A stretch of DNA of 64,000 bases from Zobellia barbeyronii (GTDB lineage: Bacteria; Bacteroidota; Bacteroidia; Flavobacteriales; Flavobacteriaceae): positions 124,001 through 188,000 of the forward strand of contig NZ_JACATN010000003.1 of assembly GCF_018603515.1 (NCBI RefSeq), written 5' to 3'. Below, one piece after another: positions 46,194 through 55,073 of the stretch. The notes beneath the pieces were generated by a model that worked only from the letters and a program-made list of their open reading frames with translations, ran no database searches and was not told the DNA's origin. Each line of letters begins with the position of its first letter. Position 1 is the first letter of the stretch. The translations under genes were made by a program, and so were the position numbers.

Positions 46194-46691
46194 ATGAAAA
46201 TGAAAAAATTAATTCAAAACACCCCCATGAAAAACACAGTAAAAATTCCCGTAATCGCAATGGCATCGTTTTTAACCGTTTTCACCTCGTGTAGCGATGA
46301 TGACGACTCCAATTCCAGTGAAATCTATTTAAGTGAAGAGGAGACGCCAGAAACTATTCAGACGTACATCACCACACATTTTGGTGACAACTCCATAGTT
46401 CAAACGGAAAAAGAAACTGAAAACGACCTAGTAAGCTACGATGTCCGTTTAAGCGATAACACTAGTTTAGAGTTCAATAGCAATATGGATGTTATTGATA
46501 TAGACGGAACATCAAAACTTCCTAATTCAGTACTACCGGAAGCTATACAAGAGTATGCGTCTACAAACTATCCCAACAATTTCATTACCGATTGGGAGCT
46601 AGAACTTGACCACCAGCAAGTAGAATTGGACAATACTATTGAACTAGAATTTGATATGAACGGAGATTTCATCAGAATTGACAATGACTAA
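46194..46691 (+). CDS. PepSY-like (beta-lactamase-inhibitor-like) lipoprotein
   Basis: Exported lipoprotein of 165 residues if started at ATG 46194; ATG 46227 (MKNTVKIPVIAMASFLTVFTSC) gives a shorter and more typical signal. The lipid Cys is followed by an SDDDDSN stretch. Two PepSY-like repeats follow: ETPETIQTYITTHFGDNSIV with FNSNMDVIDIDG, and VLPEAIQEYASTNYPNNFIT with FDMNGDFIRIDND, the PF11396-type pattern common in Bacteroidota. Function unknown. It is followed by its own terminator. Confidence 0.75.
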   Translation: MKMKKLIQNTPMKNTVKIPVIAMASFLTVFTSCSDDDDSNSSEIYLSEEETPETIQTYITTHFGDNSIVQTEKETENDLVSYDVRLSDNTSLEFNSNMDVIDIDGTSKLPNSVLPEAIQEYASTNYPNNFITDWELELDHQQVELDNTIELEFDMNGDFIRIDND

Positions 46692-46747
46692 TAATCGATT
46701 ACTTCTATAGTACGCACTACAACAAATAGAGACGTACACATCATAAA

Positions 46748-46780
46748 AACAGCTAGGCAATATCCTAGCTGTTTTTTTTT
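46748..46780 (+). terminator. Terminator of the PepSY-like gene
   Basis: AACAGCTAGG pairs with CCTAGCTGTT around CAATAT, followed by nine T. Confidence 0.9.
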
Positions 46781-46805
46781 ATTGCTAATTTTAATAAAGT
46801 GAGAA

Positions 46806-46836
46806 CCAAAAAAAGACCTTGTTTTACCAAGGTCTT
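46806..46836 (-). terminator. Terminator of the M24 peptidase gene
   Basis: AAGACCTTG (46813-46821) pairs with CAAGGTCTT (46828-46836); on the minus strand a seven-T run follows. It is 33 bp past the peptidase stop. Confidence 0.87.
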
Positions 46837-46869
46837 CTCTAACAATTATAACGCTACGTATGAAAGCTT

Positions 46870-48270
46870 TTACAGCCTTTTATGTGATACCATAAATTCT
46901 TCAATTTCCGTTGCGGAAGTGGGGAGTCTGTTTCCTAGAATTTGTGCGCCATTGCTGGTAATCAAAAACACATCCTCTACTCTAATACCTCCAAAATCTC
47001 TATATTTTTCAAGTTCTTCATAATCTATGAATTCTTGGAATTTGCCTTCTTTTTTCCTCAAATCAATTAGTTCTGGAATAAAGTAAATACCGGGCTCTAC
47101 GGTTAATACCATACCTTCTTCTAAGGCACGGCCTAATCGTAAGGAACGGAAACCAAAATCGGTTCGTTTTTTTAAAGTGTCCGTATACCCCACATATTGT
47201 TCTCCCAGATTTTCCATGTCATGAACATCAAGCCCTAGCAAATGCCCCAAACCACATTGAAAAAACATGGTATGCGCTCCTTCTGCAACTGCTTTTTTAG
47301 GGTCTCCTTTCATTAGACCAAGGGTAATTAGACCTTCAACTATTTTTTCGGCTGCAGCCAAATGCACATCTAAAAACAATTGCCCTGGTCGTAACATCTC
47401 TACCGCTGTGCGGTAAGACGCATACATGATATCATAAACCTCTTTCTGAGTTGCACTGAACTTTTTTGCAATGGGAAAGGTACGGGTAAGATCTCCCGCA
47501 TACCCAGAGGCTACTTCTCCCCCACAATCGCATAGGAGCATATCTCCTTCACTCAATTCATTACCTCTGTAGTGATTGTGCAAAATCTGACCATTGATGG
47601 TTACAATAGGCGGAAACGAGGTTCCAACACCCTTGGCAAGCGCAATTTTACTTACTTCCCCAAAAACATCGGATTCTTTTAATGCTGGCTTGGCAACTTC
47701 CATTGCCCTATATTGCATTTCTACCGTGATATTCAATGCTTTTTCGATTTCTAAAACCTCAGCAGCAGATTTTTTAGTTCTCAGTTTTACAATCGCTTTT
47801 ATAAGCTCTACAGAACTATGCTCCTCAAGTTTGGGTATAGCCACATGTAATAAAGCTGATAATTTTACGGAATGTTCTGCTCTATATGGCGGTAAAAAAT
47901 GTACTTTTTTTCCTTTGGAAACCGCCCCTCCAAGATATTCCGATAATTCTGAAACCGACTTTACAGCAGACACTCCTACCTTACGGGCTTGGCTTTCTAA
48001 GGATTCTATAGGACCGGAAAAAACAATATGATCGATTGATGGATCGTCACCAAAAATAATCTCCTCATCATTGTCCAAATCAATGATTGCCGTTAGGCCA
48101 AAAGTTTGAATTCCAAAGAAATAAAGAAAGGTACTATCCTGCCTAAAAGGGTATATGTTGTCTTCAAAATTTATACCCACTTCATCATTGCCCGTAAGAA
48201 GAATTAACCCTTCTCCTACCAACTTCTTTAATCCTGCTCTACGCGCTATATATTCCTGTGTTGTAAACAT
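46870..48270 (-). CDS. Xaa-Pro aminopeptidase P (M24B metallopeptidase)
   Basis: Cytoplasmic aminopeptidase of 466 residues that removes the N-terminal residue before proline. The N-terminal creatinase-like domain has NIYPFRQDSTFLYFFG. The pita-bread domain metal ligands are seen as LLCDCGGEVASGYAGDLTRTFP (two Asp), QCGLGHLLGLDVHD (His), MVLTVEPGIYF (Glu) and GGIRVEDVFLI (Glu). ATG at 48270, 53 bp after the DPP-IV gene stop would place them in the same direction; both are on the minus strand, with DPP-IV upstream. Core metabolic gene. Confidence 0.93.
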   Translation of the reverse strand: MFTTQEYIARRAGLKKLVGEGLILLTGNDEVGINFEDNIYPFRQDSTFLYFFGIQTFGLTAIIDLDNDEEIIFGDDPSIDHIVFSGPIESLESQARKVGVSAVKSVSELSEYLGGAVSKGKKVHFLPPYRAEHSVKLSALLHVAIPKLEEHSSVELIKAIVKLRTKKSAAEVLEIEKALNITVEMQYRAMEVAKPALKESDVFGEVSKIALAKGVGTSFPPIVTINGQILHNHYRGNELSEGDMLLCDCGGEVASGYAGDLTRTFPIAKKFSATQKEVYDIMYASYRTAVEMLRPGQLFLDVHLAAAEKIVEGLITLGLMKGDPKKAVAEGAHTMFFQCGLGHLLGLDVHDMENLGEQYVGYTDTLKKRTDFGFRSLRLGRALEEGMVLTVEPGIYFIPELIDLRKKEGKFQEFIDYEELEKYRDFGGIRVEDVFLITSNGAQILGNRLPTSATEIEEFMVSHKRL

Positions 48271-48323
48271 TTCTAAGATGTAAATAATTAAACTATTAAA
48301 TAAACAAAAGCCTCACAAACTAC

Positions 48324-50567
48324 TTATTTGCCTCCTGCCGGTAAATTGTCTTTCCAGTACTTCTCCATAGTCTCCCTTAAGTGATAAGATGTATTCTCTC
48401 GTTCATTAATTCTATGAGACCTCATGGGGTAAGACATCATATCAAAAATCTTATTATTCTCGATCAGCTTGTTAATCAGCATTTCAAAACTTTGATAATG
48501 CACATTGTCATCTGCCGTTCCGTGAATAATCATAAGATTACCTTCTAGATTTTGCGCAAAATTTATGGGCGAACCATCATGATATCCTTTAGCATTATCC
48601 GTTAACAAGCCCATGTAGCGTTCTTGGTACGTGGCATCATACAATCTTTGGTCGGACACAAAACTAACCGCCAAACCAGATTTGTAGGTTTCAGGATAAC
48701 GGAACATACAGTTTAATGTCATCTGACCTCCACCACTCCATCCCCAAATACCAATTCTAGAGGCATCTATAAAATCATAGGAGTCCATAATTTTATTTGC
48801 CGCTTTGTTCTGGTCCTCAGATGCTAGAATCCCTATTTGTCCGTAAATAGCATTACGCCATTTCTTGCCTCTTGGCGTCTTTGTTCCCCTATTATCAACA
48901 CTCATAACAATATACCCTTGTTGTGCCATATACTGGTCCCAAAGGCTACCTCCGCCCCAATTATCCTGCACTGTAGAACCGGCCGGCTCTCCGTACACAT
49001 AAAAAAGTAACGGGTATTTTTTTGAAGGGTCAAAGCCAATAGGCTTGATCATAAACGCATCTAAAACGGCATCTCCTATATCTACTTTTACAAATTCTTT
49101 AGGCTGAAGCTGGAGCGCATCAAATTTCTGTTTCAATTCTTTGTTATCCTCTAGCACCCGTATTTGTTTATGAGCAGGCAAACTGACCAGCGAATACACC
49201 GGAGGTGTTGTTGCATTTTCAAAAACCTGAATTCCCCATTTCGCATTCTCGGAAATCTGATATGCGTTTTGTCCGGAATTAGATGCAGGCGTTACCCGTT
49301 GGGCGGTTCCTTTTCCATCAATTCGGCTTCTATATAAATAGCGTTGTGTATAATCATCCGGTGAGGCCGTATAGTACACATACCCTCCTTTTGGATCTAT
49401 GCAGTTTATACTCACCACATCAAAATTGCCTTTGGTTATGGGTTGAATATCCGTCCCGTCTCGTGACACTTTGTACAAATGCAACCAACCGTCCCGCTCA
49501 CTAGACCATGTAAAATATTTCTCGTTGTTCAACCAACGGATATCATCATGCATATCTAAAAAAGCTTCGTCTTTCTCTGTCAGGATATTTTTAAACTTAA
49601 GCGTTTCAATTTCTGCTACATATACTTTATTCGTGTTTTGCGGACGGTTCAGTTGTTGAATCATTAACTCGTTGGAATTCGGAATAAAATCCATTCGCGC
49701 TAAATAATTATTCCGTGGGTCACCAGGAATATCAAACCATTTAGTTTCCCCTCCTTTTGCCGGCACTACACCCACCTTTACTGCAGATAGTTGTGTACCC
49801 ACTTTAGGATACGGCATAGGAATAGGCTTGGAATAAATAGAATCTACATTATTGATCATGTAAAACGTACCTACACCCTCCGTATTAGATTGCCAGTAGG
49901 CAATATTCTCCCCGTCAGGACTCCATCTAAAACCATCTCTACAGCTTAATTCTTCCTCATAAACCCAATCAAAAGTTCCGTTTATAATATTACCGCCGCC
50001 ATCTTTGGTTATCTGGGTAACGCTATTTGAACTTACCTCTTCTACATAGATATTTAGATCACTTACATAACCGACCCGAGACCCATCTGGAGAAAATTTA
50101 GCGAACATTAACGTAGCCTCTGGCAAAGATTTACCCAACTGGCTTAGTTTCTTTGTAGCCAAATTCAGCACCCAATAATCCCCTCTAGTATGGTAACGCC
50201 ATACCTTTCTGGTATTGGTGAAAACAAGGAGTTTGGTATTATCATTAGACCATTTGTAATCTTTGATGACCAATGGCTTTTCACTGCCTTTAGGTATTAA
50301 ATCTACCGCGGAAACTATAATAGTCCTTTTCCCCGTTTTGGCATCGTATTTTACAATATCCTTACCGGCAAGATTGGTACTCTCCTCTAATGTAGAATAG
50401 CCCTTGTTATCTTTCATCCACCTAACGGGACCAAAACCTTTCTGACCAAACTCGCCATTTTTATAAATATCCGCCAGCGTCAATGTTTTTGCTTCTTGTC
50501 CATGTCCTACGTTGGCAAATAATAGCATTGCGAATAGGTTGATCCATACCATTTTCTTCATAGTCAT
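48324..50567 (-). CDS. Dipeptidyl peptidase IV family serine peptidase (S9B)
   Basis: Secreted or periplasmic peptidase of 747 residues. The signal peptide ends near GHGQEA. Residues ~30-490 form the eight-bladed beta-propeller (e.g. WVYEEELSCRDGFRWSPDGE, the DPP-IV double-Glu region that binds the substrate N-terminus). The alpha/beta-hydrolase domain has catalytic Ser611 in GIWGWSGGGQM, Asp686 in HGTADDNVHYQ and His718 in RSHRINE. It cleaves Xaa-Pro dipeptides from peptide N-termini, which complements the Xaa-Pro aminopeptidase encoded next. Both would help degrade proline-rich peptides. Confidence 0.93.
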   Translation of the reverse strand: MTMKKMVWINLFAMLLFANVGHGQEAKTLTLADIYKNGEFGQKGFGPVRWMKDNKGYSTLEESTNLAGKDIVKYDAKTGKRTIIVSAVDLIPKGSEKPLVIKDYKWSNDNTKLLVFTNTRKVWRYHTRGDYWVLNLATKKLSQLGKSLPEATLMFAKFSPDGSRVGYVSDLNIYVEEVSSNSVTQITKDGGGNIINGTFDWVYEEELSCRDGFRWSPDGENIAYWQSNTEGVGTFYMINNVDSIYSKPIPMPYPKVGTQLSAVKVGVVPAKGGETKWFDIPGDPRNNYLARMDFIPNSNELMIQQLNRPQNTNKVYVAEIETLKFKNILTEKDEAFLDMHDDIRWLNNEKYFTWSSERDGWLHLYKVSRDGTDIQPITKGNFDVVSINCIDPKGGYVYYTASPDDYTQRYLYRSRIDGKGTAQRVTPASNSGQNAYQISENAKWGIQVFENATTPPVYSLVSLPAHKQIRVLEDNKELKQKFDALQLQPKEFVKVDIGDAVLDAFMIKPIGFDPSKKYPLLFYVYGEPAGSTVQDNWGGGSLWDQYMAQQGYIVMSVDNRGTKTPRGKKWRNAIYGQIGILASEDQNKAANKIMDSYDFIDASRIGIWGWSGGGQMTLNCMFRYPETYKSGLAVSFVSDQRLYDATYQERYMGLLTDNAKGYHDGSPINFAQNLEGNLMIIHGTADDNVHYQSFEMLINKLIENNKIFDMMSYPMRSHRINERENTSYHLRETMEKYWKDNLPAGGK

Positions 50568-50784
50568 TCCTCTTTTTTAAAATAATCAGTTAAAAATCCT
50601 TTACTTTCACTTTATAATTCTTGTAAGAAATCCTACAAAAAGGAGGCTATACAAGGGGTAGCAAGCTAAGTTACAATATGCCTTTGCTAATTTTAAGCAA
50701 CTTTTGCACTTTTAACAAAACTCTAATGCAACCCTTTTACTATGTTAGCATCTAATAGTCTGAACCTCTAATCTATATCATATA

Positions 50785-51309
50785 ATGAAAAGAAAATTCA
50801 TGTTTTTGCTTACCGCTGTTCTTTGTAGCGGATTGTTCCTTGCCTGTAATGACACCGATGACACTATAGAATGTATTGAAGATTTTTCAGGTGTTTTGGC
50901 TTCCGCCGAAGAAAAACTACCTGGAGATTGGATGCTGACCGCCATGACGGCCGATACCGAAATTGACCTAACCGATGATGAAACGGACAACCCCTTAAAA
51001 GACCTTTTCGCACAGTATGAAGATTGCCAGAAAGATGCTTCTTATTCTTTTGGTACCAACCGCACCTATGTATACCGGCAAGCACAAAATACAGCGGACT
51101 GTACTAACCAAGTCACTTTAGGCGGCACTTGGCAACTTAGCGATGATACGCTCCGCTTGGTAACCGATTGTAACCTGAGCTCTATTGCGCTAACGTTTGC
51201 AGAAGACGACTCCGCTTTTATGTTTACCAACTCGTTTTCTATTGCAGATGCAGAGGGTAAGACCATACAGACCAACGTAACCTTTACGTATACGCTTACG
51301 GTGCAATAG
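50785..51309 (+). CDS. Lipocalin-like lipoprotein
   Basis: A 174-residue lipoprotein. Signal MKRKFMFLLTAVLCSGLFLAC with lipid Cys21. The mature part has a lipocalin-like (DUF5004/DUF4923-type) beta pattern: LPGDWMLTAMTADTEIDL, YSFGTNRTYVYRQA, LGGTWQLSDDTLRLV, FTYTLTVQ. Four further Cys may form disulfides. Function unknown; divergent from the DPP-IV gene. Confidence 0.72.
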   Translation: MKRKFMFLLTAVLCSGLFLACNDTDDTIECIEDFSGVLASAEEKLPGDWMLTAMTADTEIDLTDDETDNPLKDLFAQYEDCQKDASYSFGTNRTYVYRQAQNTADCTNQVTLGGTWQLSDDTLRLVTDCNLSSIALTFAEDDSAFMFTNSFSIADAEGKTIQTNVTFTYTLTVQ

Positions 51310-51464
51310 CAGCATATACTTTGCAAAACAAATAGTTGTATTGTCGATTGAGAGCACTTGTACTCTTGATCGGCAATTTTGTTTTAAAATGGTTTTGGCT
51401 CTGTTTATCAAGAGATTCACAAAACCCTGACTTCATTTAAGCCGGAGCGCTACTAATGTTTAAG

Positions 51465-51669
51465 TCTACATATTCCCGCATTTTAAGGAATAGCATATTT
51501 CTTAAACTAAAACTAATGGGTTTTCTGTAATCGTAATCTAATTTGTATTGCGATATTTATAACTGAATCTTTAGAGGAAAGAAGCTAAATTCTGTATAAA
51601 GCCTTTAGTATCTTTTTACCCCTAGATTAGAGAAATAAAGCAACTAGTTGCTTTATACAATTGTTAGCA
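51465..51669 (+). repeat. Leader repeat L2 of cassette array 2
   Basis: Diverged copy of L1/L3. It has CTGTAATCGTAATCT, TTTTTACCCCTAGATTAGAG and a perfect 22-bp palindrome at 51635-51656 (half-site ATAAAGCAACT), then GTTAGCA at 51663-51669. Weak similarity to the L3 region extends upstream to about 51385 (TTAAAATGGTTTTGGCTCTG). The 51310-51742 gap holds nothing else. Confidence 0.72.
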
Positions 51670-51742
51670 AAAATAGCTCAGAGAGTAAATTTCTAACTTC
51701 AAAAAGCCCAATCATTGAGTCTTTGTCAAGTGTAACGATATA

Positions 51743-52978
51743 TTATTTTAAGGTTCCTTCTGACGTTAAAATACCTAAAAGTACGTCTTGAAATAAATCA
51801 GCATTTCCGTCAATCCCTTTTCCATAATATCCTGAGAATAGAAAATCGCCATCAGCTGAAATTCCAACATCATTTATAAAACTTGCATCCTGAACTGTAT
51901 AAGACCATTTAGTATCGAACATCTTATCGGTTCTAATAATTTGCCGCTCATCATTTTTAGCATATCCTGAAAATAGAAAGCCATCATTTAACAGTTCAAA
52001 ATCATAACCATAAGCTAAATCAGGAATTGTAGACTCTGTTAATTCACCTGTAGCTTTATTCAAAATTTTAATTCCCATTCGCGAAAAATTCTCGGTCCCG
52101 CCAACTACAAAAAGGGATTCGAACATTAAATAAACACTTCCATCATCATTTAAGAGTTTGTTCAAGCTAGATAAACCATTTACATCCATCTCTACCTGCG
52201 TAAAAGCCCAGCCATCTAGCTTTTCACCAGTTACAACATCTAATTGTTCAATAAAAATCACATTAAAATTCTCCCCTGAAATAGATTCTGCCCCAGCTAT
52301 ATAAATACTATTAGCATCAAGCGTGATGAAGACTCGAGCACTTGACAAGCTATAAAACTTTTCCCAAATTAAACTTAATGCAGGCCCAAATGCGGCAATT
52401 ATTCTGGTTGAAGTACCACCTAAAGACAAATAGAGTTTATTGTTCACCCATTTACTATCAATAATAGTTGTGTTACTCGAACCTCCCTCGGTCAAAAAAT
52501 CAGAAACAATAATAGAATTAATCTCATCTCCCATTTCATTTACCAAAATTACCGTAGCTTTTTTATTTGTTTCAACATCATTCCCTATATTATTCCCTAT
52601 AACTGCATAAACGTCTGAGTCTAGTTTATGAATATCTTGAATCTGAATAAAAGGGATATTTTCCAACACTTTTGAGTCAATTATCTTCAACTTATCATCC
52701 AATCTTCTTATTACCCATTTACCTTGATTTATACCAGGACCAACTAAATAATCTTCATATTCAAAAGAAACAAAACCCTTATCAGTATCGAAAAGTTTTA
52801 CACCCCTATCATTAATTCCGTTAGTGCCGAAACGAGCAAGACCGATTTCTGGTTCTATGATAGGGTTTTCTATCTCTTCGGGTACGACCTTTGGAGAATT
52901 AGAGTCATCATTGCTACAACCAACAAGAATAATAAACAAAATAAAGTAGTGAAAATACCTGAACATAACTTTGAACAT
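51743..52978 (-). CDS. Cassette C: beta-propeller-like lipoprotein of unknown function
   Basis: A 411-residue lipoprotein. The signal (MFKVMFRYFHYFILFIILVGC) has lipid Cys21 followed by SNDDSNS. The mature part is beta-rich with repeated units of the type DSDVYAVIGNNIGND, NNKLYLSLGGTST, DANSIYIAGAES, DDGSVYLMFES, NDGFLFSGYAK and ADGDFLFSGYYG, suggesting a six- or seven-bladed propeller. I do not recognise a specific family. Unlike other cassette genes it is transcribed against the array direction. The cassette ends are GTTAGCA (51663) and TGCTAAC (53240), exactly complementary. Confidence 0.68.
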   Translation of the reverse strand: MFKVMFRYFHYFILFIILVGCSNDDSNSPKVVPEEIENPIIEPEIGLARFGTNGINDRGVKLFDTDKGFVSFEYEDYLVGPGINQGKWVIRRLDDKLKIIDSKVLENIPFIQIQDIHKLDSDVYAVIGNNIGNDVETNKKATVILVNEMGDEINSIIVSDFLTEGGSSNTTIIDSKWVNNKLYLSLGGTSTRIIAAFGPALSLIWEKFYSLSSARVFITLDANSIYIAGAESISGENFNVIFIEQLDVVTGEKLDGWAFTQVEMDVNGLSSLNKLLNDDGSVYLMFESLFVVGGTENFSRMGIKILNKATGELTESTIPDLAYGYDFELLNDGFLFSGYAKNDERQIIRTDKMFDTKWSYTVQDASFINDVGISADGDFLFSGYYGKGIDGNADLFQDVLLGILTSEGTLK

Positions 52979-53239
52979 TTTACTAAACTAACGTTTTTAG
53001 ATATTCTTTAGTATTAAAGAGTAAATATCAAGCCTTAAACTGGAAAACGGCAATGCGCAAAATCAAATACAACTTTTGGTAAATGGAATTTTTAGCTTGT
53101 TTACTTAAATGGACATACTCGAATGGGTAACAAAACGTGCCATTCTGCACAATCGAAATTAAATCGTTCTCGAATCGGTATGCAATCGAAACCTAATCTG
53201 CGTAAAGAGCCTGTGCTTACTCGAACGTGTCGCAACTTT
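52979..53239. other. Non-coding part of cassette C
   Basis: 260 bp between the lipoprotein start and the site S3, expected to hold the minus-strand promoter. No gene or strong hairpin seen. Confidence 0.4.
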
Positions 53240-53435
53240 TGCTAACAAAACCTATGAGTAATGCGGGCTAAGGTTTTTAATCGCAGCATTTGCGTATTTT
53301 TATAAAGTCGCAAAATCTTCGGGATTTCGCTTTGATACAAAAAGAAAAAACAAAACCAAAAGATTTCGCTAAGCGTTGTGGCGGAATGGGAATTGCTTCT
53401 CTGCTACCGCACTACGCATAGCCTGAACGTTAGCT
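53240..53435 (+). repeat. attC-like hairpin site S3 between cassettes C and D
   Basis: 196 bp from TGCTAAC (53240-53246) to GTTAGCT (53429-53435). Arms CTATGAGTAATGCGG (53252-53266) and CCGCACTACGCATAG (53407-53421) pair at 13 of 15 positions. The body differs in sequence from S1 and S2, but length and layout are the same. Contains the further local palindromic segment CGCAGCATTTGCG. Confidence 0.72.
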
Positions 53436-53448
53436 TTAATTAAAAAAT

Positions 53449-54132
53449 ATGACGAAAAACATTCTAATCGTAATTTTGATTTGGTGTTCTAATATTTATT
53501 GTCAAGATACACTGGTTTATACTAATCCGAATTCTAAGGCAATTCAAGACCAATATCTATTATTTACTAAAACAAATACTTTTGAACACAATGTAATTAA
53601 TAACAAACTCGAAAACTGGTTTGGAATAGGAGAATATAAATTATCTGACAATACTTTGGATTTAAAATTTGGTGATTCTGATAGGTTTAAAAAGACAAAT
53701 CTTGTAGAACATGTCACTCTTTACGATTTACCAAACTCAAAAAATGATACACTAATAGTTAGATTTTACAAAGAAAACACAATTCCTATTGACGGTCTTT
53801 TCAAATTTAATAAAAAAACATATGAACCTGATGTCGAAAAAGGAGTCATCAGAATTTCTAAAAGTATTTTTAATAACACTCAAAATCCTAAAATAGAAGT
53901 ATATATTAACAACCAATACAAAGAAATACAACTTGAAAATATGAAAATTTTAAGGGCTTTGTATTTAAGACATTACGATTACAGTAAAACTTATCATTTC
54001 GAATCTAATTTTGAAAAAAAAATACCAATAAAAAAAGGAGATATAATCACACACAGTGAATATCTTAAAGAATGCAATTTGAATCTTAACTCACTTATGA
54101 AGAGTTTTCAGGTTTTAGACAAGCAAAACTAA
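53449..54132 (+). CDS. Cassette D: secreted hypothetical protein
   Basis: A 227-residue protein with a signal peptide (MTKNILIVILIWCSNIYCQ) and an A/T-rich, Lys/Asn-rich mature region with predicted beta content (NTFEHNVINNKLENWFGIGE, LDLKFGDSDRFKKTN, FKFNKKTYEPDVEKG). No recognised domain. The ATG lies 13 bp after the GTTAGCT box, and the stop directly abuts AGCTAAC (54133-54139), so the gene fills its cassette completely. Function unknown. Confidence 0.65.
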   Translation: MTKNILIVILIWCSNIYCQDTLVYTNPNSKAIQDQYLLFTKTNTFEHNVINNKLENWFGIGEYKLSDNTLDLKFGDSDRFKKTNLVEHVTLYDLPNSKNDTLIVRFYKENTIPIDGLFKFNKKTYEPDVEKGVIRISKSIFNNTQNPKIEVYINNQYKEIQLENMKILRALYLRHYDYSKTYHFESNFEKKIPIKKGDIITHSEYLKECNLNLNSLMKSFQVLDKQN

Positions 54133-54139
54133 AGCTAAC
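54133..54139 (+). repeat. 3' boundary of cassette D
   Basis: AGCTAAC, an exact complement of GTTAGCT at 53429. A short AAAAGTAACCGTTTCACAAC follows, which could be the fused outer ends of a site whose middle was deleted; this is inference. Confidence 0.5.
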
Positions 54140-54256
54140 AAAAGTAACCGTTTCACAACTAGTCATCATGAGTAAATTAATGCCTTATAATCAACCATCA
54201 CAATTTGTCCGAGCATTAAAAAAATCCTAAACTAGAAATATATCTAACGTAATTAA

Positions 54257-54907
54257 ATGAAAAAATTAAAAGAACTAACTGACGCTAAAATTGAATCAGG
54301 AAGACAGGCTAATCCTGAGTTTATGAATGGTGTAGATACTATAATTAAACAAGCAAAAGAATTTCAACAAGGAGAAGATGCCATAAAAATTGCACAGAAA
54401 GCTCCTAATTTTAAACTGCCTAACCCTGAAGGTAAATTAATATCATTAGCTATTTTATTAGAGAAGGGTCCTGTTGTTATTACCTTTTATAGAGGCAATT
54501 GGTGCCCTTACTGTAACCTACAACTTAGAGCTTTGCAAGCTAGATTAGATGAAATTCATGCATTGGGAGCTACATTGGTTGCCATTAGCCCACAAGTCCC
54601 AGATGGTTCATTAACAGAAGATGAAATTAGTAATATGGACTTTACGGTATTGTCTGATCAAGACGCAAAAGTTGCTTTACAATATGGTGTTGCCTGGGAA
54701 GTACCCGAATTTTTAGCAGAACATATGCGCGTAGACCGTAAACTTGATTTAGAGAAAATTAATAATGGTAACGGCAATGTATTACCAATCCCAGCCACCT
54801 TTGTATTAGGAAAGGACGGAATAGTTACTTGGCGCTATGTTAACGTTGACTACAGAACTCGTTCAGAACCTGATGAAATTATTGAAGCCTTAAAAAATCT
54901 ATCTTAA
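54257..54907 (+). CDS. Peroxiredoxin-like AhpC/TSA-family protein
   Basis: A 216-residue cytoplasmic thioredoxin-fold protein. The active-site motif is YRGNWCPYCN, a CxxC with the peroxidatic-type Cys in the position found in the AhpC/TSA peroxiredoxin-like subgroup. Other fold elements are APNFKLPNPEGKLISLAILL, GATLVAISPQVPDGS, FTVLSDQDAKVALQYGV and PIPATFVLGKDGIVTWRYVN with its cis-Pro. Likely reduces peroxides or maintains thiol redox. ATG 54257. A core gene directly after array 2. Confidence 0.9.
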   Translation: MKKLKELTDAKIESGRQANPEFMNGVDTIIKQAKEFQQGEDAIKIAQKAPNFKLPNPEGKLISLAILLEKGPVVITFYRGNWCPYCNLQLRALQARLDEIHALGATLVAISPQVPDGSLTEDEISNMDFTVLSDQDAKVALQYGVAWEVPEFLAEHMRVDRKLDLEKINNGNGNVLPIPATFVLGKDGIVTWRYVNVDYRTRSEPDEIIEALKNLS

Positions 54908-55073
54908 GAACGAACGTACGGCCATTCATTGATAACGCAAGTCTATTAACTATTTCTAAAATAAAACTAGCTATAGCTAAACCCAATACCAGGTTTGGGC
55001 TTTCTACTAAAACGGAAACCAAAAATTTCCTTACCTCCACACTAACCATAGCCCAACCATTACCACTAATTTC

